Shown in pieces: positions 20,974 through 21,766 of a stretch of 21,766 bases of DNA. The number at the start of each line of letters is the position of its first letter. Positions within the stretch are counted from its first letter, which is position 1. The translations under genes were made by a program, and so were the position numbers. Under the pieces are notes generated by a model, which was given only the letters and a program-made list of their open reading frames with translations, ran no database searches and was not told where the DNA came from. Source of the stretch: Nemertoderma westbladi (lineage: Eukaryota; Xenacoelomorpha; Nemertodermatida; Nemertodermatidae); the NCBI GenBank assembly GCA_032718475.1, contig JAUCBJ010005077.1:1-21766 (forward strand), written 5' to 3'.

Positions 20974-21614
20974 AGGCCTCACATAGAGAAACTGCTGCGT
21001 AAGAACCAAAGCGGATTTCTACCAAATAGATCAACAATAGCTCAGATACTTGCACTACGGAGACTGATTGAAGGAATTAAGTCAAAGAATCTCCCCGCTG
21101 AGTCCTGACCATTGTGGTTTCAAACAAAGGCGTACTGGAAGGTGACACATTGGCGCCATTACTATTTGTAATTGTACTGGATTACGCAATGAGGACGGCC
21201 ACAAAGGGTGAAGATCTGGGATTCACACTTCAAGAACGTAGAAGTAGTAGATATCCGGCAACTACAGTCACAGACACCGACTTTGCGGATGACATCGCCC
21301 TGCTCTCTAATACGCTAGCAGATGCACAGCTTCTACTAAATAAAGTGGAGAGGGCTGCTAAGGAGGTTGGATTGCATATAAATGCTACAAAGACCGAATT
21401 CATGACCTTTAATGTTGATGGAAACTTGACAATCATTGATAATAATCAACTAAGGAAGGTTGACAACTTCCATTACCTTGGGTCATGGATAGAGAGTACC
21501 AAAAGATATAGATGTTAGGAAAGCCAAGACTTAGGTAGTTCTATCAAAAATGGATACTATATAGAATAGTGAGGGCAGTAATGCTAATTGATGAATAGGC
21601 CCTAACTGCAGAGA

Positions 21615-21634
21615 ACTTACTTACTTACTTACTT
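21615..21634 (+). repeat. (ACTT)5 microsatellite
   Basis: Five perfect ACTT units just downstream of the last LINE-derived sequence. The element's 3' tail or a slippage product are both possible. Confidence 0.85.
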
Positions 21635-21766
21635 GCTAAGTTTTAGTAAAGATGGGTTTACTCACTCACCCTCTCCCAGTTTGTACTGTATTTTATTCCA
21701 AAATTGTCACATTACTCAATTAGTTAGTATTAACAGCGAGTTGTCATTTAGCAGTTTACAACTTTA
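21635..21766 (+). other. Intron DNA to window end, nothing recognised
   Basis: AT-rich unique sequence. No CaMKII exon encoding the second half of the calmodulin-binding helix (GAILTTML-type) is found before the window ends, so it lies further downstream. Confidence 0.6.

Larger units (their letters stand above)
19955..21610 (+). mobile_element. Degenerate non-LTR retrotransposon (LINE), + strand
   Basis: In order, the + strand encodes RVRMYWKDFRNLLGYPPN (pre-RT), NNKASGLDKIPAEVWKTG and, after a frameshift near 20205, LPKKGDLGIPTNYRGICL. After a 563 bp nested insertion come NQSGFLPNRSTIAQIL, GVLEGDTLAPLLF (motif B), TDFADDIALL (motif C, both Asp) and GLHINATKTEFMTFN, then FHYLGSWIEST. Beyond another frameshift, KDIDVRKAKT and VVLSKMDTI lie in a frame with TAG stops where Trp is expected. 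Between 21103 and 21112 about 60 codons are missing, including the motif A (F-D-KAFDS type) segment with the first catalytic Asp. No endonuclease domain is visible. The element is dead. The family resembles RTE-like LINEs of invertebrates; the clade is uncertain. Confidence 0.85.

Noticed and set aside
19896-21766. A further CaMKII exon (second half of the calmodulin-binding helix) after 19895
   Set aside because: No GAILTTML-like coding sequence with splice borders was found; the region is LINE-derived or unrecognised AT-rich DNA.

Overview
The window is eukaryotic, almost certainly from an invertebrate animal. It lies entirely inside one gene on the + strand, a Ca2+/calmodulin-dependent protein kinase II (CaMKII) gene. 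Three consecutive kinase exons are visible: 5539-5622, 12461-12591 and 19725-19895. All have consensus GT-AG borders and intron phases that join cleanly, giving one open product that runs from the activation/P+1 loop to the start of the calmodulin-binding helix. Upstream exons (N-lobe) and downstream exons (rest of the calmodulin site, linker, hub) are outside the window. The AT-rich unique DNA, GTAAGT donors and several non-LTR retrotransposon families fit an invertebrate. The sequence alone does not settle the phylum.

About 64% of the window is tandem repeat in the introns. (1) 1-655 is a G-rich 15-17 bp minisatellite. (2) 1178-2082 and 3481-5433 hold one ~15 bp AT-rich minisatellite in opposite orientations, flanking an antisense CR1/L2-like retrotransposon relic (2107-3480). 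Together they form a very large inverted repeat just upstream of the first exon. (3) 7660-11682 is a 33 bp G-rich minisatellite that happens to be open on both strands. (4) 12562-19645, interrupted at 18451-19051, is a 43 bp minisatellite whose unit is the last 30 nt of the second exon plus the first 13 nt of its intron. The real exon end is copy 1 of the array, so the intron carries roughly 145-150 tandem copies of the exon's own 5' splice site.

The remaining intron DNA holds degraded mobile elements. These are the CR1/L2-like relic (minus), a candidate non-autonomous hAT-like element (6305-7014), a reverse transcriptase fragment embedded in the 43 bp array (18451-19051, minus), and a second LINE on the + strand (about 19955-21610). 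That LINE is split by a nested minus-strand retroelement fragment (20400-20962) with an 11 bp target-site duplication. Homopolymers G18 (848-865) and C28 (12379-12406) are also present. No tRNA, rRNA, CRISPR array, promoter or second protein-coding gene was found.

The most interesting feature is the 43 bp array. An intron that was probably only ~100 bp long appears to have grown to 7.1 kb by repeated duplication of an exon-intron junction, filling it with near-consensus 5' splice sites. Checking the frames shows that only the first donor can give intact kinase. The second gives a stop codon directly at the junction with the next exon, and every later donor includes the in-frame TAA at 12640-12642.
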